This document shows positions 11,898 to 54,062 of a DNA stretch of 64,000 nt, piece after piece. The translations under genes and the position numbers were made by a program. Source of the stretch: Hermodice carunculata (taxonomy: Eukaryota > Annelida > Polychaeta > Eunicida > Amphinomidae); contig OZ026627.1 in NCBI GenBank assembly GCA_964020975.1, forward strand, positions 30,197,465 through 30,261,464. The letters are read 5' to 3'. The stretch's first letter is position 1; each line of letters begins with the position of its first letter. The notes beneath the pieces were generated by a model. That model made no database searches and was not told the DNA's origin. It saw only the letters and a program-made list of their open reading frames with translations.

Positions 11898-14800
11898 TCA
11901 CTTGAAATGAAGCCTTGGATGTGCAGTAACTGGCTGACTGAGTTCAGCTGTCGAGCTCACATCATCCCGTGTTTTTGCAAGGGTTGGTGGTCTTCTAAAT
12001 ACCAGGTCTGATGCAATATTCACACTTTTGTTTGGTTGCGAACTCTCAGTGTTGGTTTTTTTTTGTTGTTTTTTACAAGTCTTTGAAAGTAAGGACTCTG
12101 GATGTTGCGATAGGGTTGAAAAAATTCCCAGTGCTATCAGTTGATAGAGCTGAATCAACAGATTGCTTATGCTTTTTTGACCATTTGGCAGAGCACAAAG
12201 AAGTGTGTTCTGAGCTTTACCTGTACCATGTAATCCTATAGAAAAGAGAATGAGTGCATTTTCTGGGTAACGAGTGGTATTGAATGGATTTGCCATGTTG
12301 TTTTTGACATGTTCTAACATTGCACTAACATAATGGTCATCACGTTTCATGGAAGCAGGCTGGATCGGTGGATGGGTATCTCCTGAAGAAAGGGAATGGC
12401 CACTGCATACTTCCATGACTCTATTTAACTCTCCTGTCATGTGTGTGTGTGTGTGTGAGGGGGGATGGGGGTGTCAGAATCCAAAGGCTAATTGCTGCTT
12501 TCTTTCTGGTGCAGCCAATAATGCCATCATTTCCCTTGGCATTTCTTGGCAGTGGTTTTTTCTGTCCCCTATTTACTCCACAGCCTATTAAATTTGCCTT
12601 CAATCTGACGGAAGGTGAAATATATAGCTTCAAATGCTGCTTTGATATCTTATCAATATGTACACTGGGGTCCACCAAGCATAGCTGAGTGTGTTGCATG
12701 CAAAACAGTAGGGGATCATCTGGACTTGAGCATTGTGATAGATTGACCAGATGCCTTCTCTTTTCTGCACCTACATGGATCAGAAGAATCTGCATGGGGT
12801 CTACAATCTTCTTTACATAGTTAAATATAGGAGACTGGTCACATCCAAACTTCACAAACAGCTCCAATTTAGGCATCATATAATCTACTATCACGTTTTG
12901 TAACTCCCTGATGGTATTAATTGATGATAAGCTGAGGATTCTCTGACCGTACTGAAGCATGTGTGTCCTGGATTTGCTTCCAAAACTCTATATATAGTTG
13001 CTGAGATACCTGTGATTCTAGTGTTTCACTTATCCATTTCACGAATTCCTTGCTTTACAGGTGCATCAGTGTCTCATATGGGAGTGTGAGTCCTTTAGAT
13101 TGCTCTGTTAATTTGCATCCAGTCAACATCTGGTCCACAGTTGCTGCTGCATAAACATGAGTCAACAAGTAAGTCTGTTAGTCCTCCAGTTCCCCACAGC
13201 TTCCCTATTGATGAAATGAAGCAGCATGCTGTATGGAACCAACCTAGACATACTGCATTTGAAGTGAACTCACTGGGCATGGACCACTTGATTTGCTGTG
13301 CAAGGGCATACCATTGTTGGTCCATTGTCTGTGTAACAGAATGTTCTTGTCCTAACTTATTAGTCATCTTCATGCACTTTTCATTGTTGTGTAAACAGTG
13401 GTCAGATCAGCTGATTTGGCATCTATTACGGGTAAAAAGGCAGCAACAGCCACTGAGGACTGCTTTTTTGCTATCATCTCATTGTTACCAGTCCAAATAG
13501 GGACAGTTTGGTATTCACATTAGAGTTCTGGTAAATCAAAGGGCTGGCAATAAACCATACTGAGAAGTATCCATGCAAGATCATGTTCTCACGCGAAGTT
13601 GGTCCTTAGTTATTTCATCGTGTTGTGTGGGTCAATCTGTAGAGGTGGCTCTGCTCGTCGAGGTGGTTTCTGAAAAGGGCAACATTGAATTTGGGAACTC
13701 TCTTGTGCATATGTTATTGACATGGAACCGTTTGCTACTCTTTGAGATTTATACAGTGCCAACAGCATTCACAGGTTGTCCTAGCTGGTTTTGAAATACA
13801 ACATGGGCCATGGAGTGGAATGAATTTTTCCCATCAATAGTTTGGGCCTTGATATCAATGTTAGCTTCCTCCTGGATTAGGGCACCACTGTCACATCTAG
13901 GGATGATTTCTGAAGGAATGTACACCTCATCTGCCTGGATTTTGTCCAGCTCTTTCTATGTAGCAGTTGTCAGAAGTGAACACAGCTCCTCATAACTGAC
14001 AAAGAACCCATGTGCATTCAATTTGTCTATCCGCCATTTTTGTGCTATAGTACTGAAGCAGCTGAACAGCAAGTGCATTATTGAGGGATGTAGATACTTC
14101 ACAGCTGTGGAATACTATAGTCTGCTATAGCAAGGAAGTGACACTTCACTGTCTCTTTTGGCACACTGTCTTCATCAGGCGAGTCATATGCTTTCTTTTC
14201 TATGAGCTACATCAAGGTGCAAGCTGGCAATGGTGGAACAAAACTGTTTGATGTTTCCGTACTAACCTCATATGGAGAAAGGTAGAATGGGAAAAATTCT
14301 GTGATATTTGGTTTTTCCTCCCTCAAGACAGAACATGCATTACATAAAAAGTCCTCTTTCAGTCTTATGGCTGCCTTTACAGCATTCCCAGGTGATCTTT
14401 TGCTGCTGAATGCAAGGCTGGACCATGTTGGCTCTGGATACTGAGGGAGTCACCAAAATATTTCACCAGTCAGGCTCATAGTTTTTCAGCATCATAGGTG
14501 TGATAGGTCAACTTCATTGAGAAGTAAAACCCTATATTCGGTTAGAAGATATGACATATGGAAAGCTTTGCCTTGCCGTATCAAGTCGTCATTAATCTTA
14601 TCAACAAGCCACATCATAACAGTCATCTTGCCATTGCAAATTTTTCCCTGGGTTGAAAACTGTTAAGTTTGTTTAAATGGTAGGTGCAGACATGCATGCT
14701 TTGTGATACATAGCTCTTATAGTAATCAGAACTTCAGTCGACGTCTGAATACGTCTAAGCATGTTTTCGTCCTCATTTAACTTTTGCTCTACTCTTTAGA

Positions 14801-15297
14801 AATTCCTTTCCATATTTGGAAGAACATTGTCAGGTCATTTTTCTCCTTTATTTTTTGCTTTTTCAGTCCAAACACGCTCAAATATGTGAATGTCTTTTCA
14901 GACCTGGTGATTATAGTAGAAATGTTGTGAGCAAAGGCACATTGGTTTTGCATGGTAGTCAACTTGAGGTTGACTCTTCTGGTTTTAGAGCAAAGGACAA
15001 ATTCGTTTTACTAGTAAAAGCTTTGAAACAATTTCTGTGCTATTTGATGTTGCTTTTTTCAGTTGTGCCATCAATGCTATCAAAAGAGTCTCCTAGCCTC
15101 TTAAGTGTTTCATCTTGTCGAATATTAGCTGCAGACACAAGGCTGTGAACACTAGCCTCCCTTGCTTTGCTTACATCTACAGTTCCAGTGCTTTGACAGA
15201 TAATGCATTTTGTTAAATCTGTGGACTTTGGTCTTCTTTTAATTTTTGGTGCCAATTTTAGAGTACTAGCATCGGGATTGCTCTCATCACTTGGCAT
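11898..15297 (-). pseudogene. Decayed copy of a dispersed, unnamed protein family
   Basis: Several minus-strand open pieces in co-linear order carry phrases typical of a repetitive predicted-protein family I recall from cnidarian, echinoderm and other invertebrate genomes. From the upstream end they are: a zinc-knuckle-like TKCIICQSTG (15,040-15,297), FTSKTNLS (about 14,900-15,030), ALIQEEANIDIKAQTIDGK (about 13,800-13,900), GWFHTACCFISSIGKLWGTG (13,095-13,373), and two longer pieces across 11,898-12,960. The order and spacing fit a single intronless copy of about 1,000 residues. It is broken in several places. Mobile origin is inferred from its repetitive, intronless nature; I cannot name the element class. 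A (GT)n tract sits inside at about 12,443. Confidence 0.6.
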
Positions 15298-15299
15298 TT

Positions 15300-17347
15300 T
15301 ATATCAGAGGGTTACCACCTGCAAGCACAGTGCCGCTGCCATTTTATAAATAATCTCCACTACAAGCATTCTGTTTCTACCATATCATATTAATTCTAAA
15401 TATTGTAAGAGACGTAAATATTTTGGTTAACACAGAAACCTAGCTCTTTTAATAGAAATGTAATCCAACCAATAGTATAAAAATGCTTAACCTAAATGTC
15501 ACAGAGATTATAGTTGCTGTCTAAATTTAACTGAAAAATTCTGTTTCAGACTGTACAATATTAGAATCAATATGGTGATGAAGGACATAGCGACTATCTG
15601 AAGAAAATCCTTAAACAATACTACCAGGTATATACTGGTTATTTCACTACATAATCAGTTCAAAACGGACAAACATGAGGGATCACATAAGTTCAGCAAC
15701 CTTTGGGCAGCAAGGACAACATCTCTGCACTTCAAAAGGAAAGCTTAAACTGTGACATAAAATCATTTCCAATATCACAATTGGACAATACATTGTCGGT
15801 ATTTTTTCCTTTTCCTCGAAGGATCGGAAATTTTCGACAGTGTATGGGTCATCAGCACAAATAGTAACATGTGAGAAATACTTCATAAACAATATCATCT
15901 CTTTTGTATAAATACAAAATTTTAACTTTCACAGCAACACTTATCCACGAGTTGGCCTATCATTAAATTTATTTGTGGGGTAATACCCTCCTGCTTGTGG
16001 GTCTCATAATGAGAACTTAGGGTTCTTGGACATGTATGTTAATATTTTAGAGTAATAATTTCAAAGAAATGTGTGGTTTTTACAATCATTAAATATCATA
16101 AAGGCAATTTTGCAAGGAATTTTGATTTCAAATATATGTAATTATAACATTTACAAGTATCAATCAATCGGAAAGTGTTTACTCGAATACGATTTCTTAT
16201 TTCGTACACTATACACACAGTTTCACAATACTTCTAATTACCTATTTCATGCCATGCGTAGTGGCTTTTTTGTTGAAAACATGAGTAAGAACACCTGGTG
16301 ACTAATTTCTGGAAAATCTGACAAATCAAAGAGCTTAAGTTTTTTTTGTTTTGTTTTAAAAATACAGATAGAATGAAACATTTAGATAACTAGGACCTAC
16401 ATGATAATCTTTAGAATTATCCTTGATATCCATTTAAAGTCCTTCAGCGATTACCTTAAACGTTCTTAAAACATAGTTTATTGCATTTACTTTTAAATAT
16501 GCCATGTATAGGTGCACGTAAGCATGGATAGCATATTGAACTTTTGTACAACTACACTCCCTTATATATCATTCACAATATTTTGGTTTTTTATCTTAAT
16601 GTCGTGCAATGGAAAACTAATTGAAATGAAAAATGCAAAACGTTTGTACCCCTGTGCTGTGGATACGAGAAAACCTTCTTGACCTGTGTGGAACCCAAAA
16701 ATGGTGAGATTATCAGTTTGTAATTTCTTTGAAAATGGGTTGGTGGGAGAGAGGTTGTTTGTTATTACCGCATATATAGAGCTCTAGTCGTTACAATAGG
16801 AATAGAAAAGTGACCAAGAATGTGGCAATGTAACAGTGGCAAAGTTGCATGATTCAATGCATGAGTCATTGGGTCCTGAACTAGTGGTATGAAACACCAA
16901 GCCAATATGCTCAAGTACCATATATGTTTTACAGATGCAACACAAAAAAAAACCACAGATGAATTAACACATTGCATTGTTTGAGCCGTCATGTCAACAT
17001 ATTTATATACATGTGCTTTTATTTTTGGAGAAATTGTAAGTTTTGTGTTTAAAGTAGCATTGGCACACAACACAGAGAAAAAAATGTTAAAACACATTTT
17101 GATATCATGTTCAACATACTCCCTCTAGTGTAAACCTTTCAGAAGCGTGGTGCCCATAACAAATCTAAATAAAATCAACATAGGCATGAGCCATTGATTC
17201 TTCAAACTCTCACATAGGTTTTGCCCAATAGTACCTTATTCAAATGATTATTGAGTGTTTCTTTGTACAACTTCCAGCTTTGCCAACTAGTTGTTTTTAA
17301 CAATGAGAAAATGAGGACCATGTTAACACATTAATAGTCCGATATAT
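15300..17347. other. Region below the receptor gene, no further gene seen
   Basis: I see no convincing exon in this stretch. On the minus strand it is the 3' flank, or a further intron, of the mosaic receptor. If the receptor's last visible exon splices onward through the GTAGAT at 17,346-17,351, a C-terminal-tail exon should lie here; I could not pick one out. Confidence 0.4.
17018..17023 (-). terminator. Candidate polyadenylation signal for the receptor gene
   Basis: The minus strand reads AATAAA about 325 bases below the in-frame TAG that closes the last recognised receptor exon. The distance suits a 3' UTR. The hexamer is common by chance in such AT-rich sequence, so this is only a candidate. 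Confidence 0.25.
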
Positions 17348-47640
<30,293 letters not shown>

Positions 47641-47954
47641 AAGCCAATGGTTAAAACATGCAAACAAATTTGCCAAGTATCTTATAAACTTTATACCGTC
47701 ACAACTAGTATCGTTTATAACCAAATAGCTTTACTGTCTTTTTACACATTTTGATACAGCTACCACATATATGGGGCAACTAATTTTACCACAAAATTTA
47801 CTTTCACAAATGTAAGAAGAGCAATAAACCAGAACCATACAGTAAGGCTTTATGCACCCCAGTTATGAAATATAACTCAGCCTTTTTATACAACATATAT
47901 ATATCTAAAGCATTTGTCTGTCTGTCTGTCTTTCTGTCCCTCTCCCTCCCTCTC

Positions 47955-48006
<52 letters not shown>

Positions 48007-48290
48007 GTATCACCAAAAAAGATACCTCCAGTTAGACAAAGCAACATTTAAAACCAATGCATGTTTTCGCAATATTGAATTTTATTACATTATGTATGTA
48101 CCTTTCGTTTGAACTGTAACAAATTCTGAGGAAAAGCTATGCTTCAGTGCTCGTGGAGAAGAATGACACATACATGTAGTATGGATCAGAGGTTTGCAAT
48201 AATACCCATTAAGTACCATTAGCATTCAAGGTGAAGTGAGACACAACACTTGGCCAATTGAACTGGAGAGAGTCTTGTGAATATAAAGGC

Positions 48291-49216
48291 TCACTGTAGA
48301 CAATAGGATATGTATCTTCTGCGATTATATGCCAACTTCTGGTAGTTCTTTGACGTGATGTGTACTAACTTTTTCATCACCTTCTGAGGAACCTTTTCCC
48401 ACTCCTGCAAATGATAGCTCCATAGGTTGGCAAAGTCTGTCGTAGTATTCAGGTCAGGAGAAAAGGTTGGCCATTTCATTACCTTCACTGTTTCCCTGAT
48501 TTAGAATTCCCGCACTTCAGCAGCAACCTGTAGTGTTGCATTGCCCTGCATCATGATAAAGTTGTCACCGATATTACCAGTAGCATATGCAGCTGCAGAA
48601 TCTTAGAGATGTATTATCTGGCAGCCATGATACCATTCAGTATAACCTCAGTTTTCAGTTTTGCCATTGACTGAGATCCCCATCCAGGCCAGGAGGCTTC
48701 ATGAGGTATGCCTCTATTTTAGTCCCATCCAGGCACGAACATTCCCATCATTTCAGCGGGGGGGGGGGGGGGGGGGGCAACATTCATCAGGAAACCACAC
48801 ATAGCCTCATGTTGCCTGTGTGTTACCGACATGCCGTCTGGGCCTCTGGAATCTAGCAACTGTGTAGGCGATAGGTAACCATCAGCTTCCCTTCTATGGG
48901 CCTTAAACCAGCAGAATTGCAGTCTGTAGCATACCATCGAAAAGGGGCTGGAGTTGCTGGATGGGTTGAGCAGTGCTACTCCTGCAACGTTAAAATGCTG
49001 ATTGACAACAAATTGATGTTGTTGCCTGCTGGGTCTCCATTGGTAATCCCCGTCATGGAAGATACCAAACATGATTCATTTGGCAAAATTTTCCCAGGAA
49101 CTAATTCTAGGTCTTGTGAATGACTCCCATGATCCTTGCAATTGACCTGCAGCTCTCCCAGCTTTAATACAGCCTATAATGGCTCTCACTCTCTCCATTT
49201 CTGAAAGCCGGGGCAT
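48291..49216 (-). mobile_element. Tc1/mariner transposase relic
   Basis: The minus strand carries a decayed Tc1-type transposase. The start at 49,216 reads MPRLSEMERVRAIIGCIKAG, the usual helix-turn-helix opening. Further on come MMQGNATLQ, corresponding to the F.QDNAxxH catalytic block with Asp changed to Gly, and VMKWPTFSPDLN, the WP..SPDLNPIE block with its final acidic residue lost. Frameshifts, stops and a poly-G expansion (about 48,761-48,777) break the frame, so it is dead. Phrases at 48,277 (tataaaggctcactg) and 49,327 (acataaaggttcactg) resemble each other, but in direct, not inverted, orientation, so true terminal repeats were not identified. Confidence 0.8.
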
Positions 49217-49349
49217 GTTGGCTTGACCAACGATATTTGAATCCTTAACGGATCCAGAATCGACCATGCTTTGATACCCAAGCTTAGTCCAATTGCACAA
49301 GAATGTTATGCTCAAACAAAGAGTAAGTCTGATCAAAAACAGGTACATA

Positions 49350-52300
49350 AAGGTTCACTGACACTTCATTCTTCAGGCTTTACTAGGAGTTACGGCTTCT
49401 GAATATGTCTCCCATTTACCCTACGTGCAGTCAAACATTCAACCAAAACTTGGTGATCTTCACAAATATTGCACCCTAGCGACTATTATACATAGACATG
49501 TAAAAATGTTAAACTTAAGTAACAAAGTATGTAATTTTCACTGAGTTTAAAAGTGCAGACAACAAGGCATGTATTGTATTTGTGTCTATTTTGCTCAGAA
49601 CCACATAACTACATATGTACTGTGTATATAATACTCTGTGACGATTTAAGAGCCTTTTTTCGTTTCCTATCTATTATCGATGATGATAATAATGATGACG
49701 ATGATGATAATGATTATAATATCTTTAAAAACCTTCAAATATGCTAAGTAGTGGACATAGAATAATTTTGACATTATACATCAGTGGTGGTATTGTAATA
49801 GCCTCATTTTTTTTCAGAGACACCATATTAACTTATCAAATTTCACTGAAGAGGCTATTAAACTAAAGCGGACATTCCTATGCCGGCTCTAAGATTTTTA
49901 AACTTAGATGTCAGTGACCCGTAGTGGAAGAACAATCAAGAAGATTTAAATTGTATACAAAATAAAATTTATTACTGTAGACCTATCAGTTTACAAACTA
50001 AAACAATTAAATTTCCAATTACAATGTTGTCTTGAAGGTGACAATGACGAATGAGAATTGCCCTCACAATGAAGAATGTTAAAGAGTGAAGCCATTACAA
50101 AGTACCAAGGTCCAACGACGATCCAATCCTAACTTACTAAAAATTTAATCGGCCAAAGTATTTTTATAGATTAAAACCAAATTTAATTATTTAATTTGGA
50201 ATAAAATTAGTTCTAACCTATTTATTATTCACTAAAGCTTCCCAGTTCTGAAGTGATATTATGAATTCTGTATGAAAATCTGAATCCAAAGTATTGAGTT
50301 TAATTTCCAATCTCACCAATCCAAAAATGTTCAAAAATGTAAAATTTCTTATGTAAATGAGCCTGAGTTACTTAAATGTCAAAAGGGGAAGAAAAAAAAA
50401 TCTATAAGTGTAAACCTCCATTAAATTCAAAAGATAAGAATGTTCATACTGATGTGTAAAGTTGGCACAACCTGGATTTGTTCAAGTTCTCACCACAGCA
50501 TATAAACATTCAATTTCAGGAAAGGTCAGCCACTCAGGAAAGGTGAAGTATCAGCTTTGCCTTTCCGACTTAACCCCCGTGGCTCAAGTATTTGCACTGC
50601 AACTCAACAAAAACCAGAGTCAGAGACTTTCCCTATTATAATAAAAAATATATTTATTTCTTATATAATAATTTAATAAATAATTTCTCTAAGTGTATTC
50701 CAAGTCGGAATAAGTCAAAAATAAATGCTGATCTAATTTCATAGATCAATTGTCAAAGAATATTTATCTTATAGAGGGTAAGGTAAACCTTAAGAGGAAA
50801 AACCCACAAGGTTAACAAATTTGGAATAAAATTGGCCATATTTAAAGAAAAATACCTCTTAAAGTACCCTAAGCCTTAACAAGATGGTCCCAGTTTATAA
50901 TATTTATGAGTTCATCAAAACAATTTTAATAACATCAATATATATAATTTCCTTCTAAGATTTAATAGTTCTTCACTCAGACTTCTAATAATCTTTCAAA
51001 TATAAATTTCATTGTTTCTATCCATGTATAAATAGATAATTTATTCATTTGTCATTTCATAAATATTCAATATTATTTTAATTAGATACTCCGTAAAGTA
51101 ACTGGATAATTTATGCTGCAGTGAAAGCTATACCGTGTTTGCCTTGTCAAATATTTCAGGATTGCAAAATGTTTTAATTTGCAAGATACTAAATACTATG
51201 TGATACTAAAACTTCAACTGGTGAGTAAACTATTAAGTATTTAACTTAAATAACAATTTAATTTCTTAAGTCCAACCCACTTAATAAATCTTCCCAAATT
51301 TAGAAAAACCCTAAACTTTTCCCAAAGATAATCCTGGAGAAAGTTTGATATGTATATAATGAGTAAAAGTTGTCTGAACATTTTCATACTATAATCATTG
51401 TGGAAGTGTGTTCCTTTAAGAAAACTTCAATCAGAACTCAAATGTAAAAGAGGATAAAAATGTTTCAACATTATCAATTCATGAAGACCAATGTAACAAC
51501 ATTTAACCACATAGTAAAAGAATGAGAGTTGACCTTTAAATGTGATGTCACTTCCCATGACCCTTGACCTTGAAGGTCAACTTCCATAATTTATGTATAC
51601 CATTTCCTGAAAAATCAACTATCAGAAATTCAGTCTCCTGTCTTCCTAATAGGACCATTCATGGTATAAAAATGGAAAATCTACTATCAGAAATCCAGCT
51701 ATCTGTTTTTTCCAATAGGACCATCCATATTAAATATATTCGGGAAGTGAAAAGAGTCAACGTTCAAAACAACTTTAAAAATGAATTTCAATATTGTGAT
51801 ATTTAAGGTCAACATAAAATAAAAGTACATAATCTCTATGGAATGCTTTTGAAATATCATAACTTATTATGATTTCCATGACACAAGTATACTTTGTAAA
51901 ATAATTCTATAAAATTAATGAAACTTCAACTGAAGTCTTTTCAGGCAAATTTTTACCTCATTAACATAATTTATGTGTTCAGTTTTCTCTGCCTAATTCT
52001 TACTATAGTAAAAATAGGAATGGGGTTAAATCTTCAGGTAGAGCATAAAGAATTTGCATATATAATGAACAGGAAAACCTGTTCTACCAGGTTTAGCCCT
52101 CGATCTATAGTTTCAAATTTCTCTATTTAACCCTTAGACTTCTATTACCAGTATGACTATAACTCCACATCAAAATGGAAGAAACCTATTGGTTTCACTA
52201 CTTTTAATGTCTTTCTCGATTTTAACCAATGCATTTTAACCTTTCAATCATAAACATATACATGTTCAGAGTAAACTGTATTTCTTGGTTTTGCCACTAG

Positions 52301-53620
52301 AGGGCACACCACACAAATATTTCTCCAAGATTAGTATTGTAATTTTTTCAACCATGACTACAGAATGGAAATTTGGAATATATTCCCAATTTGCTCACCA
52401 GTATTTAGTTTACTCTCCTATAAATATATATATTTGAGTTCCATGACCAGAAACTCGTTCTTACAATACCATTTTTAAGACTTAACGAGATCAAATTACA
52501 GAACTGCTTACAGTGTTCCCGAGCAGAAAAATAGAATTTTCTTTTATGGAAAATGGTTCTGATATCCATGTTTAATCAGCATATACCGATTCCAAGAAAT
52601 ATCTTCTCCCAATTATTTTCTCTCGTCTTTGTTTTAAAATGTGAATTCATGTTAAATCAATGTTTTGCACTAATCAATTACGTTTCAAATCCCTAGTCTA
52701 CAAGACTCCAACAAGAACCTCCAGAACAAGACAAGTTTACCCTCGTGGTTCACACCTCTTTATTCTGGCCGTTAATACTTAAGAAACGTCTGAAAAGGCT
52801 CACTAACTAGCGCAAAACTTGACCATAATCCTAGCCAGCTAAAGACAATCTGCGTTATTCAGTCTTCATAGCAAACATTGTTATATTTATTTCGACTGTC
52901 ACGAAAATCACTTATCCTTGCTCCATAATAGGACGTCCATATGCCCTTAACAATTATTCATCTTTGACGACCCATTATTATAGAAAAATGACCAAACCAC
53001 GTGTACTACGGAAGCCAACTTACCGGCCCGCCACGAGGTATTTATAACATGAAATTTATAACCACTGCTAAATTACATCTAGAAACCACAGACGTATTTT
53101 AGTTCTGTTTCTTTTTACTTGAACTCTTCCCTAATATTTACCCTACATATTTAATCAAATTGGCCTTTGGCTCGGGACCATGACCAGGATCACCCAATAT
53201 TTATTAACGCCTAGCTAAACATGCTACGTGAACACGTACAGTGAAAATTTGGACTTTCCAGACCTCCAACCATGGTTGAATCAGGTAAGTATATCCTAAC
53301 TCATTTCAACATGAGTAACTTTTCCATAGAAAGTCAGAAGATACACTTACCCTTTTCAACACGCTGGCTAAAAAATCCGAAGCCCGCTGTGACCGCTAGA
53401 CCATACTCCAAAGTTCAACTGTTCTGATCCACCGCCCAACAGGGAGAGTGGCACTTGTCAATCCGGTCGCACCTTTATTGAGCCGCACGCCTTTGTGATT
53501 CCAAATTAGGGGATGTCACAGTGTTATCCACCCTGTCTCAATCCCTTCATGTATGGTCACTAGAGGCCGCTGCAATAAAAAATCACTCGGCAGCATCTCT
53601 TTCAATACAGAGCAAATCAA
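49350..53620. other. AT-rich block without recognisable genes
   Basis: This 4.3-kb stretch is markedly AT-rich with few and short open frames on either strand. I found no domain, splice-bounded exon, transposase or reverse-transcriptase motif. A short tandem phrase, tatcagaaattcagtctcct against tatcagaaatccagctatct, both followed by aataggaccat, occurs at about 51,620-51,660 and 51,688-51,725. It may be a non-coding part of a larger element or simply intergenic. Confidence 0.5.
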
Positions 53621-53626
53621 TATTTG

Positions 53627-54062
53627 CTACAGTATTCACAAATAATTTGATCTGATCCTAACCTAATCCCAAAACTAGAATCAATTTGGTTTGGGCTCTA
53701 AACTACTTTATCGTTGGCTCCACGTTCGATGAAAACTTCGAGGATAAGCCAATATGTCCTTGGCGCCAGTATAAATGTCAGGATTTACAGGTTCATTTTA
53801 TTAAATCAGTCTTAATTTGATCCATTATTTAATATTTTGAACCAGGATTAAAATATGGGTTCAATCAAGATTTTTTTTTAGTAAAAAGGAAACTTTTTTA
53901 CAAAGTTTATATCACAGTGGAGAACATAGATTAATTAATCCTGCAAGTTAAGATCAAAGATTAGGCCAATGATTTAGTAGTTCAAGGCCCAAAGGCAAAT
54001 TGGCTTCATTTTAGGATTAAACTCAGGATCAGATTAAACTCTTTGTGATTACAGCCCCAGAA
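53627..54062. mobile_element. Foldback (MITE-like) element with long inverted ends
   Basis: The left arm (about 53,627-53,722) and right arm (about 53,962-54,062) are imperfect inverted copies of each other over roughly 95 bases. Shared reading from each end: GC(T)ACAG/GCTGTAAT..TCACAAA, TTTRATCTGATCCT, AATCC.AAA, CAATTTG, GGGC and AACTACT. The middle of about 240 bases has no coding content. Size, inverted arms and lack of an open frame fit a non-autonomous DNA transposon; I could not fix the target-site duplication or the superfamily. Confidence 0.7.

Noticed and set aside
48277-49345. Terminal inverted repeats of the Tc1 relic
   Set aside because: The similar phrases at both sides (ataaaggytcactg) run in the same direction, so they are not inverted repeats.
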